A DNA stretch of 64,000 bases. Origin: Aristaeella lactis (lineage in GTDB: Bacteria > Bacillota > Clostridia > Christensenellales > Aristaeellaceae). The position numbers were made by a program, and so were the translations under genes. This document shows, one piece after another, positions 42,071 through 49,991 of the stretch. The stretch lies in contig NZ_CP069421.1 in NCBI RefSeq assembly GCF_018118585.1, positions 2,170,001 to 2,234,000 on the forward strand, read 5' to 3'. The notes under the pieces were generated by a model. That model saw nothing but the letters and a program-made list of their open reading frames with translations. It ran no database searches and had not been told where the DNA came from. Every line of letters begins with the position of its first letter. Position 1 is the first letter of the stretch.

Positions 42071-42082
42071 ACTATACAGGTG
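42071..42082 (+). promoter_or_regulatory. Conserved ACTATACAGGTG motif
   Basis: Differs at one base from the motif at 19944-19955 and has the same distance to the start codon of a sigma-fusion gene. Confidence 0.5.
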
Positions 42083-42120
42083 TAAATGCATTTACATCCT
42101 GACGGAAAGGAGGGATGACC

Positions 42121-43710
42121 ATGGATCAGAACGGGATACTGAAATATGTCGAGCCGGTTCTGAACTTCTGCCGGAAGCGCCTGAACAATCCCAGCGATGC
42201 CGAAGACCTGGCGGGCGACATTCTCCTGCACGTGCTGACCGGTATGAAGAAGTACAGCATCAATTCGCCGGACGCGTGGGTCTGGCGTGTTGCCCGCAAC
42301 CGGTACGCCCGGTTCATCAACGCCCGGGCGCAGAACAGGATGATCCTTTCGGGCGATGATCTGCCGGACACCGCCGCCGAAGAGCAATCCGGCGAAGATG
42401 ATGAAGCGGAATACCAGAACGTGTTCAGATATCTCCACACGCTTTCCACCGAATACCGGAATATCTTTGTCGATTACTACGTCGGTGAGATGAGCGTACG
42501 CGATCTTTCGGTCAAATACTCCCTTCCCGAAACCACTGTCAAATGGCGTCTCAGCGAGGGACGCCGCAAGATCAAGGAACGGATAGGAGCAGATGAAATG
42601 GAAAGAGTATATAAACGCATCAACTGGAACACCACGGTGTGCAACGGCGACCTGAACACCTATGAATACCTGCACTCCCAGGTTGCGCGGGCCATCTGTC
42701 TCGCCGCGTACGAAAAGCCGCTGACCGTTGAGGAGATCAGCATAGCCACCGGGATCCCCGCCATGTATATCGAGGACGAGCTTCCGAAGCTGGTATACGG
42801 TGACGCCGTCAGACGCGCCGGCAACAAATACGCGACTGACTTTATCCTTCTCCGCCTGGAAGACCGGAAGCAGCTGGAAGCCGCCTCCGCTCAGCTGATC
42901 CGGTCCTTTGCGGATTTCTTTGAAAACCTGTTCTCAGAAAGATCCGAAGCGGTAAGGGAGCTTGACTTCTACGGCCATGATTTCGGCATGGACCGGCTCG
43001 GTTTTATCGTGATCCCGTATGTCCTGCGGAATATGATCAGCGCCGTCAAAACAAAACTGCGTTTCGAAAACGGCCCGTATCCGGTCCGGCAGGACGGCGG
43101 CTACGGCTGGATGATCGTTGAGGAAACAGAAGACGAACGCGAGATGGCGGCGGAATTCAACTGCGGCTGCAACACCACCGGCGATGACAGCGGCAGCGGA
43201 AACGAAAAGCCGTCCCATATCTATTACTACTGGATATCCAGATACTTCGACCCGGGTGTCTACCACGTATACGGCACCTGCCGGATGCACGCGGAAGGCA
43301 TCCCGCAAAGCAGTGAAAACGGGATCATTCAGATCAGTCTCAGTGACGAGGACGCCGCGCATTATATCAGCAACGGCCTGATCCGGAAGTGCGCTGACGG
43401 GTATCAGCTCAGTTTCCCCTGCTTCACCGCTGCGGCTTTCAAAGCCTTTGTTTCCCTGTTCGATGCCGACAACGGCCTTGAGGCGCCTCTTGGCGAATGG
43501 ATCAAAGATCTCCGGAAAGCCTTTGCGTCCTTTGTCCCGAAGCGGCTTGATTCCCAGATCAACCAGTGGGTTTCCTGCTACGCGAACCAGCTCGCCGGTT
43601 ATGTTTCCGATGAGCTGATCCGCCGCGGCGTCCTGAAGAAACCCGATGAACACCGGCCCCTGACCGACGGCGTGTTTTACGTGGAAGGCGAGTACATCAA
43701 AAACATATAA
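42121..43710 (+). CDS. ECF-type sigma-70 factor fused to a 370-residue C-terminal region
   Basis: 529 residues from ATG 42121 (AAGGAGGG upstream). Residues 1-155: sigma region 2 (NPSDAEDLAGDILLHVLTGMKKY) and region 4 (LSTEYRNIFVDYYVGEMSVRDLSVKYSLPETTVKWRL). From Met160 (nucleotide 42598) a soluble region follows with a winged-helix-like part (KPLTVEEISIATGIPAMYIEDELPKL) and Cys-containing CNCGCNTTG-like and YGTCRMH stretches. GGAG lies eight bases before Met160, so an independent C-terminal product is possible, as in the 20-kb gene. The C-terminal domains of the two fusions are not alike. Confidence 0.85.
   Translation: MDQNGILKYVEPVLNFCRKRLNNPSDAEDLAGDILLHVLTGMKKYSINSPDAWVWRVARNRYARFINARAQNRMILSGDDLPDTAAEEQSGEDDEAEYQNVFRYLHTLSTEYRNIFVDYYVGEMSVRDLSVKYSLPETTVKWRLSEGRRKIKERIGADEMERVYKRINWNTTVCNGDLNTYEYLHSQVARAICLAAYEKPLTVEEISIATGIPAMYIEDELPKLVYGDAVRRAGNKYATDFILLRLEDRKQLEAASAQLIRSFADFFENLFSERSEAVRELDFYGHDFGMDRLGFIVIPYVLRNMISAVKTKLRFENGPYPVRQDGGYGWMIVEETEDEREMAAEFNCGCNTTGDDSGSGNEKPSHIYYYWISRYFDPGVYHVYGTCRMHAEGIPQSSENGIIQISLSDEDAAHYISNGLIRKCADGYQLSFPCFTAAAFKAFVSLFDADNGLEAPLGEWIKDLRKAFASFVPKRLDSQINQWVSCYANQLAGYVSDELIRRGVLKKPDEHRPLTDGVFYVEGEYIKNI
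42585..42600 (+). promoter_or_regulatory. Internal ribosome binding site at domain junction
   Basis: ATAGGAGC then in-frame ATG at 42598, at residue 160, matching the junction position (161) of the other sigma-fusion gene. Confidence 0.5.
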
Positions 43711-43783
43711 AGCAGGAAAACAGCCGGCAGCCGGTGAAAACTTAATGGCTTTCACTTAATCCCCGCAAAAGGAACGCAGCAGT

Positions 43784-44272
43784 ATGGAAATCCTGACCCT
43801 GGCACAGCTCACGCATGACAATTTCCGGGATGCCCGGGCGATCAACCGGGACGATATTCCTGAAGCATGGGTGGATACCGCAGACACGCTGATGGAAGTT
43901 ACAGATTACGGCGCTGAGCATCATCTGATCGGGCATACATTCATTGCATACATGGGCAGGAAACCTGTCGGTTTAATTATGATCGGGGAAGCCATCCCCT
44001 GGGATACCGATCCTGACGAAATGAAAGGGAAACCGTTCTACAGGGTGATGGGATTTGTGGTTGACAGGGAATACCGCAGCAAAGGGATCGGCGGAGAAAT
44101 CCTGGAAAAGGCGGTCGCCCGGGTATACGATGAGTTCGGGAAACGCTCCATTGCGCTGGGCGTTCACAAGGACAATACCCGTGTCGGAACATTCTATGAG
44201 CACCACGGGTTCAGAAGAACCGGCGTTTTTGAAGGCAGCGATGAGTATTATCTCAGGATAATTGATTGCTGA
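43784..44272 (+). CDS. GNAT-family N-acetyltransferase
   Basis: 162 residues. Cofactor loop FVVDREYRSKGIGGEILEKAV, LGVHKDNTRVGTFYEHHGF C-terminal strand. Fifth GNAT-type domain in the window. Substrate unknown; AAGGAAC precedes the start. Located 73 bp after the sigma-fusion gene on the same strand and may belong to its transcript. Confidence 0.88.
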   Translation: MEILTLAQLTHDNFRDARAINRDDIPEAWVDTADTLMEVTDYGAEHHLIGHTFIAYMGRKPVGLIMIGEAIPWDTDPDEMKGKPFYRVMGFVVDREYRSKGIGGEILEKAVARVYDEFGKRSIALGVHKDNTRVGTFYEHHGFRRTGVFEGSDEYYLRIIDC

Positions 44273-44375
44273 AAAAACACACCCTGCAGGCGGCGCGCCG
44301 GAACACTGATGTAATATAGCGGGTATAATAATGCCAGCACAACAGATCACAGATAATATAAGAATGACATCAAAA

Positions 44376-44410
44376 AGATCCTCAGGTCATTTAGACTTGA
44401 GGATCTCTTT
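44376..44410 (-). terminator. Terminator
   Basis: 13-bp stem AGATCCTCAGGTC (44376-44388) with GACTTGAGGATCT (44394-44406; one mismatch), followed by TTTTTG on the minus strand. Serves the small secreted-protein gene. Confidence 0.75.
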
Positions 44411-44434
44411 GATTAGTCAAAGCACGATCATCAT

Positions 44435-44818
44435 TCAGTCGATCGCCGGAAGGATCCGCAGCAGCGTCCATTCAGCCATCTCGATGGTTCCCTCATACGG
44501 ATTGTATTTGGGATTCGCAATCACCAGGAAATAGTTTTCAAAAAAGCCTTTTTCCTCGTCCCAGAACTGCACGAATGAACTTTCTTCATTTGCTCCGGAA
44601 AAAAGATTTACCTCTCCGGTTTCATCAACCGCAAGGGCCACAACCGGATTAAGCACCTGCTTGATTTTCAGAAGCAGCATGCAGTCCCCGCATTCTCCCT
44701 TTGCATCCATCCATTCCCGGATTGTGACGAACTTCGGTCCTTCTTCAGCCTGTGCAATGCATGAAAGTGAAACAAGGACGAGAACAATGGAAAGTGCCAG
44801 TGCGATGGTTTTTTTCAT
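44435..44818 (-). CDS. Small secreted protein of unknown function
   Basis: 127 residues with signal peptide (KKTIALALSIVLVLVSLSCIAQA). Mature part about 104 residues with two cysteines (CGDC) that could form a disulphide or bind metal. AAGGAG upstream. No recognised family. Confidence 0.7.
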   Translation of the reverse strand: MKKTIALALSIVLVLVSLSCIAQAEEGPKFVTIREWMDAKGECGDCMLLLKIKQVLNPVVALAVDETGEVNLFSGANEESSFVQFWDEEKGFFENYFLVIANPKYNPYEGTIEMAEWTLLRILPAID

Positions 44819-45369
44819 TGAGGGTCAGCTCCTTTCATTTATGCGCTTGTCTGATATTGACCATAATAACCGACATCCCCCGATAACACAATACAGAATT
44901 ACGGTGGGCATGGGGAAAAAGAACAGACCGCTGAAAAACGCCGTAAAAAACCTTGGGATATTATATCGTTCAGGTTATCTGACCATTGGCATTATCTTGT
45001 GTTTCGTAAGGAGTGCTGCATTCCGTCATTTGATTATCGGAAACAAAGATGATAAAATAATACTGTCAGCCGGCATTCTGTTTTAGGCGGATACCGCTGA
45101 CAACGTGAATTGAATACAGGTCACCGGAGGGCAGTGTGCCGCAGCACAGGGGATCGTTGGCTTACGCCAGCAGGCCGCCTGCCGGATAAGGTGTCGGGTG
45201 CGCTCGGTTTTAGAATGCAATGAAGAGTTGTGTTTTAGCCGGGCGCTTGTTTTATAGGAGATGAAAAGCCTGAAATCAAAAATCCGCCCTTAATCCCGGC
45301 CGCGCCGGGAATTCAGATACATTCCTAAAGGTGATTAACGAATACTGATACAGAAAGGAAGACCTTTAT
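44819..45369. other. 550-bp region without a convincing gene
   Basis: A short plus-strand open frame (about 44910-45086) has no ribosome binding site and is probably chance. The rest holds small hairpins (TGTGC-CGCA-GCACA near 45137; CCCGGC-CGC-GCCGGG at 45295-45309). Composition differs from neighbouring genes; possibly a decayed gene. Confidence 0.5.
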
Positions 45370-45912
45370 ATGGCAAAGATCACCCTGACACCGCTCACCG
45401 ATGATGACCGGGAACAGTTTGTCCTCGATAATCAGCGTGCCTTTAAGTATGGTGCGATGGAGGAGTTCGGACTCCGGGATGCCCATTATGAAGAAGACGG
45501 GGAAATCATCTCCCGGAAAACGATTCTGCGCAGCATCCGTGACGGCGCAGCCTACCGCATCCGTGAAGACGGCCAAATTGTAGGCGGCATCGTGCTCAGG
45601 ATCGATGAAAAAACGCAGCACAACCACCTGGATCTGCTGTTTGTCTGCCCGGACGCCCACAGCAAGGGGATCGGCTGCGCCGCCTGGAAAGAAGTGGAAC
45701 GGCTGTATCCGGATACAAAAGTCTGGGAAACCTGCACGCCGTACTTTGAGACCAGGAATATCCATTTCTATGTCAACAAATGCGGTTTCCATATCGTCGA
45801 GTTTTTCAACAGCCATCACCCGGATCCTCATGATCCCGAAACCGGCGAGGAGGAAAACTATGAAGAGGGCGGCGGCATGTTCCGGTTTGAAAAGCAAATG
45901 ATCAGCCGGTGA
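45370..45912 (+). CDS. GNAT-family N-acetyltransferase
   Basis: 180 residues. N-terminal KITLTPLTDDDREQFVLDNQRAF, cofactor loop VCPDAHSKGIGCAAWKEVERLYP, and a C-terminal NKCGFHIVEF. The TLTPL...DNQ start and length recall a clostridial GNAT subgroup of unknown substrate. AAAGGAAG upstream; 58 bp before the next gene. Confidence 0.88.
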   Translation: MAKITLTPLTDDDREQFVLDNQRAFKYGAMEEFGLRDAHYEEDGEIISRKTILRSIRDGAAYRIREDGQIVGGIVLRIDEKTQHNHLDLLFVCPDAHSKGIGCAAWKEVERLYPDTKVWETCTPYFETRNIHFYVNKCGFHIVEFFNSHHPDPHDPETGEEENYEEGGGMFRFEKQMISR

Positions 45913-45970
45913 ATCACGGTAAAGCCCCGTACGCGGGACCGCCCGGAGGAACAATATCAAGGAGGAGAAC

Positions 45971-46594
45971 ATGATGAAAAAAACAGTATTCCTGATCCTG
46001 GCAGCTGTGATGATCCTCACAGCATCAATCGCAGCGGCAAAAACCGTGGAACCCGAAAGCACAGAAACCGACGGCCTGGCCGGAGTGACGGTCCATGCGA
46101 CAGTCGGCGAATATGACGCTCAGACAAAAACCTTCACGGTGACCCTCTACGATGATGATCGTTTTGACATCGACAATATTGAAAAGCTGGAAGCCGGTGA
46201 TACCCTGCTGGCCGGCGGACGGCTGTACAGAGTAAAGGAAAAAACGGAAGAGGAAAGCGGAGATATCCTGATCGCGACAGAGGATGGATATGAAATCGTA
46301 TTCTTCCAGGTCGGTGACGAGGACATGATCGCCCAGAGCACAGACGATGACAGGCGGTATATGCACGCGTTCAGCATCCTGCACCTTCCGCCGGCAGCCG
46401 CGATCCGCTATGAGGACAATTCCGACCCGGAAAAGGAGGAGCCGGTTGTAACCCGGGGCCTCGAAAACATATTGAAGGTCAAGGCCGAAAAAGAAGCAAA
46501 CAGCATCGGTTTCGACTTTTATGCCACAATCATCACGCTGAATGAAAACATGGAAATCGAAGTGATCCACCAGGATTTTGATGTGGCTCAATAA
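45971..46594 (+). CDS. Secreted protein of unknown function
   Basis: 207 residues with signal peptide (KKTVFLILAAVMILTASIAAA). Acidic, beta-rich mature domain with DIDNIEKLEAGDTLLAGGRLYRVK, a pattern like small beta-barrel (SH3-like) modules. ATG 45971 or 45974, both close after AAGGAGG. No recognised family. Confidence 0.72.
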   Translation: MMKKTVFLILAAVMILTASIAAAKTVEPESTETDGLAGVTVHATVGEYDAQTKTFTVTLYDDDRFDIDNIEKLEAGDTLLAGGRLYRVKEKTEEESGDILIATEDGYEIVFFQVGDEDMIAQSTDDDRRYMHAFSILHLPPAAAIRYEDNSDPEKEEPVVTRGLENILKVKAEKEANSIGFDFYATIITLNENMEIEVIHQDFDVAQ

Positions 46595-46671
46595 CAGGGA
46601 AGCAGCAGGGATAATCCCTGTTCCGGAAAGCTCTGTAAACACCATGGTTTTCAGAAAGGCCCCTTTCGTTA

Positions 46672-46700
46672 TTGACATATGTCATTAATTGTACTATACC
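46672..46700 (+). promoter_or_regulatory. Promoter with overlapping palindrome TGACATATGTCA
   Basis: TTGACA (46672-46677) and TATACC (46695-46700), 17-bp spacer. The perfect 12-bp palindrome TGACATATGTCA (46673-46684) covers the -35 box, a likely operator, perhaps for the DUF134 protein itself. Confidence 0.7.
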
Positions 46701-46722
46701 TTAACAAAGGAGGAGGTGCCGC

Positions 46723-47454
46723 ATGCCAAGACCGGTCAGATGCAGAAGGATCGGGCAGATGCCCATGTTCCGCAGTTTTTCGCCGGATGACGCGCCGGAC
46801 GCCGAAGTGATCCGTCTGACGCTGGACGAGTATGAGACGCTGCGCCTGATGGATGCGGAAGGGCTGAATCAGGAATCCTGCGCCGCCCGGATGAATGTGG
46901 CAAGGACCACGGTGACCGCGATCTATGAAAGTGCCAGGCGTAAAACCGCCACGGCGCTGGTCCAGGGAAAAAGACTGCAGATCACCGGCGGATGCTGCGA
47001 GTTCGCACCGGTTCCGCCTCCGGAACACCTGATGATGAAAGGAATCCAGAGCATGAGAATCGCAATACCTTACGAACAGGGAGAAATCTTCCAGCACTTT
47101 GGCCACACCGAACAGTTCAAGCTGTATGATGTGGAAAACGGAGCCATTGTCCGGGAACAGATCGTGGATACCAACGGCAGCGGACACGGAGCACTGGCTG
47201 GTTTCCTGCAGGCAGCCCGGGCGGATGCCCTGATCTGCGGCGGGATCGGCGGCGGTGCTCAGATGGCACTGGCGGAAGCCGGGATAAAGCTGTATGCCGG
47301 TGTGACCGGCAGCGCGGACACCGCGGCGAAGGCCTTGGCCGCAGGCAGCCTGGAATATGATCCTGACGCGCGCTGCGACCATCATGACCACCACGGAGAA
47401 GGTCATGACTGCCACAGCCATGGATGCGGAGAGCATTCATGCCATAAAGCATAA
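46723..47454 (+). CDS. DUF134 DNA-binding protein fused to a NifX/NifB-type domain
   Basis: 243 residues. Residues 1-100: DUF134 helix-turn-helix (PRPVRCRRIGQMP, LDEYETLRLMDAEGLNQESCAARMNVARTTV). Residues about 110-215: dinitrogenase iron-molybdenum cofactor fold (RIAIPYEQGEIFQHFGHTEQFKLYDVE, ALICGGIGGGAQMALAEAGI). The C-terminus is His/Cys rich (CDHHDHHGEGHDCHSHGCGEHSCH), suggesting metal binding. Probably a metal- or Fe-S-responsive regulator. AAGGAGG upstream, terminator downstream. Confidence 0.92.
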   Translation: MPRPVRCRRIGQMPMFRSFSPDDAPDAEVIRLTLDEYETLRLMDAEGLNQESCAARMNVARTTVTAIYESARRKTATALVQGKRLQITGGCCEFAPVPPPEHLMMKGIQSMRIAIPYEQGEIFQHFGHTEQFKLYDVENGAIVREQIVDTNGSGHGALAGFLQAARADALICGGIGGGAQMALAEAGIKLYAGVTGSADTAAKALAAGSLEYDPDARCDHHDHHGEGHDCHSHGCGEHSCHKA

Positions 47455-47467
47455 TCTGAAAAATAAA

Positions 47468-47511
47468 ACGACGGGCAGGAGTTCAGTTGCGGCTCCTGCT
47501 CGTGTTTTTTT
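47468..47511 (+). terminator. Terminator of the DUF134 gene
   Basis: Stem GCAGGAG/CTCCTGC extended by ACGA/TCGT, then eight T in nine bases. Confidence 0.8.
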
Positions 47512-47578
47512 CTATGACAACACCGTCACCGTTGTTGAGAATTATGAATTGTTCTCTCCCCTTTTCAGTGTTCACTTC

Positions 47579-47650
47579 TTGATTCACTACGGTGAGTATG
47601 ATATACTTCCTTTCGGAAGTAGCTCGAAAAGACGAGCAACTTCCGAAAGG
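47579..47650 (+). promoter_or_regulatory. Promoter and leader hairpin of the DUF4143 ATPase gene
   Basis: TTGATT (47579-47584), 17-bp spacer, TATACT (47602-47607). Immediately downstream an 18-bp stem (arms 47609-47626 and 47633-47650, one A-A mismatch, six-base loop) would form at the very 5' end of the mRNA and includes the AAGG of the ribosome binding site. Confidence 0.75.
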
Positions 47651-47661
47651 AAACAAAAAAT

Positions 47662-48951
47662 ATGATTGAACGCAGAAAATATCTGGATGCCCTGATCAGA
47701 CGCCAATGGAACGGCCGGATTAAGGTGATTACCGGGATCCGCAGATGTGGAAAGAGTACACTGCTGTTTGACCTGTACAGGGAATATCTTCTTGCGGACG
47801 GTGTCCCGGAGGATCATATTATTCTGCTGGCGCTGGATGATGATCTGAACGAAAAGTACCGTGATCCGTACTGCCTTTCTGCTTATATCCGGGAACGCAC
47901 ATCCGATTCCAGCCGGAAATACTATGTTTTTATCGACGAAATACAGTTTGCCATTTCCAAAGACGAACTTAAGCAGCAGGATAAGCCTGTCAGGCTTTAC
48001 AGTGTTCTGAACGGATTTCTTCGCCTGAAGAATATTGATGTGTATGTAACAGGCAGCAATTCGAAAATGCTTTCAAAGGATATTGCCACAGAATTCAGGG
48101 GCCGCGGAGATGAAGTGAAAGTGTACCCGCTTTCTTTCCGTGAGTTTTACGAGGCATACGGTCAGGATAAGACAGAAGCCTATAACGAATACAGTATGTA
48201 TGGCGGAATGCCCTACCTGTTATCCCTGGACAGGGATGAGGATAAGTTTAAGTATCTGTCCGATCTGTTCGAGGAAATCTATTTCAAGGATATAGAAGAA
48301 AGGTATAATGTTGCGCTGCCTGCTTTGCTGCGGGAACTGACCAGTGATCTTTGTTCATCAATCGGTTCGCTGACGAATGCCAGCAAAATATCAAGAACCC
48401 TTCAAAGTGTAAAACACATCAAAGTGGATGCTGAAACCATCAGTGCTTATCTGAAATACCTGACAGAGAGCTTCCTTTTTTCTGAGGCAGTCAGATATGA
48501 CATCAAAGGGAAAAAATATTTTGAATATCCTTCCAAGTATTACTGCACAGATGTCGGACTTCGCAATGTCAGGCTTGGATTGCACCAGCAGGAAGAAACG
48601 CATATTATGGAAAACCTGATTTATAATGAACTGTTGGTCAGGGGTTATCATGCAGACGTTGGCGTAATTCCGATTGTGGAGAAAAATGATGAAGGAAAAC
48701 GGGTGCAGAAGAACTGCGAGATTGATTTTATCGCAACCGGCGGAGGCAAACGGTACTATATTCAGTCCGCCTTGAATATGGATGACCCGCAAAAAGCCGG
48801 GACAGAAATCAGACCGCTGAATGCAATAAAGGATTCTTTTAAGAAAATCATTATTTCAAAATCTTACGGAAAGAGCTGGACTGATGAAGAAGGAATTCTG
48901 AGAATCAACATCATCGATTTCCTTCTGGACGAAAACAGCCTTGACCGATAA
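47662..48951 (+). CDS. AAA-type ATPase with DUF4143 C-terminal domain
   Basis: 429 residues. Walker A in TGIRRCGKSTLL (about residue 25), Walker B-like YYVFIDEIQ, sensor TGSNSKMLSKDI, then a DUF4143 domain with restriction-endonuclease-like features (ENLIYNELLVRGY, CEIDFIATGGGKRYYIQSA). This family is common, often multicopy, in gut bacteria, with unknown function. Codon use is more AT-rich than the genes before it, compatible with transfer. Confidence 0.93.
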   Translation: MIERRKYLDALIRRQWNGRIKVITGIRRCGKSTLLFDLYREYLLADGVPEDHIILLALDDDLNEKYRDPYCLSAYIRERTSDSSRKYYVFIDEIQFAISKDELKQQDKPVRLYSVLNGFLRLKNIDVYVTGSNSKMLSKDIATEFRGRGDEVKVYPLSFREFYEAYGQDKTEAYNEYSMYGGMPYLLSLDRDEDKFKYLSDLFEEIYFKDIEERYNVALPALLRELTSDLCSSIGSLTNASKISRTLQSVKHIKVDAETISAYLKYLTESFLFSEAVRYDIKGKKYFEYPSKYYCTDVGLRNVRLGLHQQEETHIMENLIYNELLVRGYHADVGVIPIVEKNDEGKRVQKNCEIDFIATGGGKRYYIQSALNMDDPQKAGTEIRPLNAIKDSFKKIIISKSYGKSWTDEEGILRINIIDFLLDENSLDR

Positions 48952-49324
48952 ACTTCAGCGGAAAGGGGAACGGTATGAAAAAAGTACTGGAAGTTTTTCC
49001 CGGGGTCGGATGCGCGTGGATAAACCCTTTGACGATACTGTCCGGGATATGCTGTTCATTCCATTGGGCCTGCGCAGTACTTTTTTCGCAACACCCGGCA
49101 ACACAAAACTTGCAAGATTTTTGATGGAGAGACAAATTTGACCGTCGATGTGAGCGGTTCGGATCATCCGAACTGTTGGCAGTTGGATCTTTTGTTCAGT
49201 TTGTCCTACCGACTGAGCCATGCCGCTGGCGTTCTTCTGTTGATGAATGCCAGCGGCAAATATCTTCTGCCAAAAATCCAGAGGATATGTTAAAATTAGG
49301 GTTGGTAGCCAGTATGGGCTTGCC
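48952..49324. other. Mosaic region before the HIT gene
   Basis: No convincing gene. It contains a hairpin-plus-promoter-like element at 49222-49300 that is repeated at 56257-56333, and short hairpins (CGGATCATCCG near 49157). Confidence 0.55.
49222..49300. repeat. GCCGCTGGC hairpin element, copy 1
   Basis: 36-bp hairpin: GCCGCTGGCGTTC, loop TTCTGTTGAT, GAATGCCAGCGGC, followed by a conserved tail ending AGGATATGTTA. Copy 2 at 56257-56333 has the same loop and tail. Confidence 0.85.
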
Positions 49325-49362
49325 AAAATATCTTTTGAGTTATATGGCGATCGACAAATCGG
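49325..49362. repeat. 5' framing repeat of the HIT gene
   Basis: 38 bp, identical at 34 positions to 51420-51457 upstream of the beta-lactamase-fold gene; AAAATATCTTTTGAGTTAT and CGACAAATCGG are invariant. Confidence 0.85.
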
Positions 49363-49432
49363 GATTTGGCTTTTGCAATCATCGATTTGCTGTTACGGAA
49401 CGCAATATCAAGTTATGGGCGGAAAGGCAAAT

Positions 49433-49843
49433 ATGGAAGACTGTGTGTTTTGCAAAATAGGTTCCGGCGAGATACAGGGACTCAGGATCTGTGAAGATGA
49501 CGAGGCTCTCGCATTCATGGACATCTCGAGGGATTATGACGGACATATTCTTGTTATACCCAAGAGGCACTATCGATATGTGACCGATTGTCCCGAGAAT
49601 GTGGCTTGTAAGGTTTGGTTCATGGCACAGAAGGTCAGTAAACACCTGATTGAAGACTGCGGTTACGACGGAGCCGACATCATGTCAGCCAACAGTCCCG
49701 TGAGCCAATCACTCCCTCATTTTCATGTACACATAATCCCGAGAAAAATCGGGGATCGACTGGGCAATCCAGGAGAATGGCCTACGCCAGCAGGGGCTAA
49801 GGAAGATGTGCGCGTTATGCATGAAAGGCTGAAAATGATCTGA
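49433..49843 (+). CDS. HIT-family (histidine triad) nucleotide-binding protein
   Basis: 136 residues from ATG 49433 (GGAAAGG upstream). N-terminal EDCVFCKIGSGEI, and the triad HFHVHIIPR near residue 100, so the nucleotidyl hydrolase/transferase site is intact. Typical Hint-like AMP-lysine or nucleoside phosphoramidate hydrolase. Framed by a 5' repeat (49325-49362) and a 3' repeat (49904-49955) which both recur around the beta-lactamase-fold gene. Confidence 0.92.
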   Translation: MEDCVFCKIGSGEIQGLRICEDDEALAFMDISRDYDGHILVIPKRHYRYVTDCPENVACKVWFMAQKVSKHLIEDCGYDGADIMSANSPVSQSLPHFHVHIIPRKIGDRLGNPGEWPTPAGAKEDVRVMHERLKMI

Positions 49844-49903
49844 TATATTCAAGGATGATGGGAAAGAAAAGCATTTTCTTCCCTGTTCATTTCCCTTTGA
49901 ATG

Positions 49904-49955
49904 ACAAATTCCAGTTTGTCAAGGCACCTGTTGGTAAGAAAACTCGTAAGATATA
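49904..49955. repeat. 3' framing repeat of the HIT gene
   Basis: ACAAATTCCAGTTTGT followed by ACCT(G)TTG...AAGAAAACTCG..AAG.TATA; matches 52865-52915 after the beta-lactamase-fold gene. Confidence 0.85.
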
Positions 49956-49991
49956 TTTTGATTTTCTTCAGCATCAGAAACAGGAGAAAAA

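Noticed and set aside
44661-45086. Plus-strand frame of 141 codons
   Set aside because: First half is antisense to the secreted-protein gene, second half has no ribosome binding site or domain.
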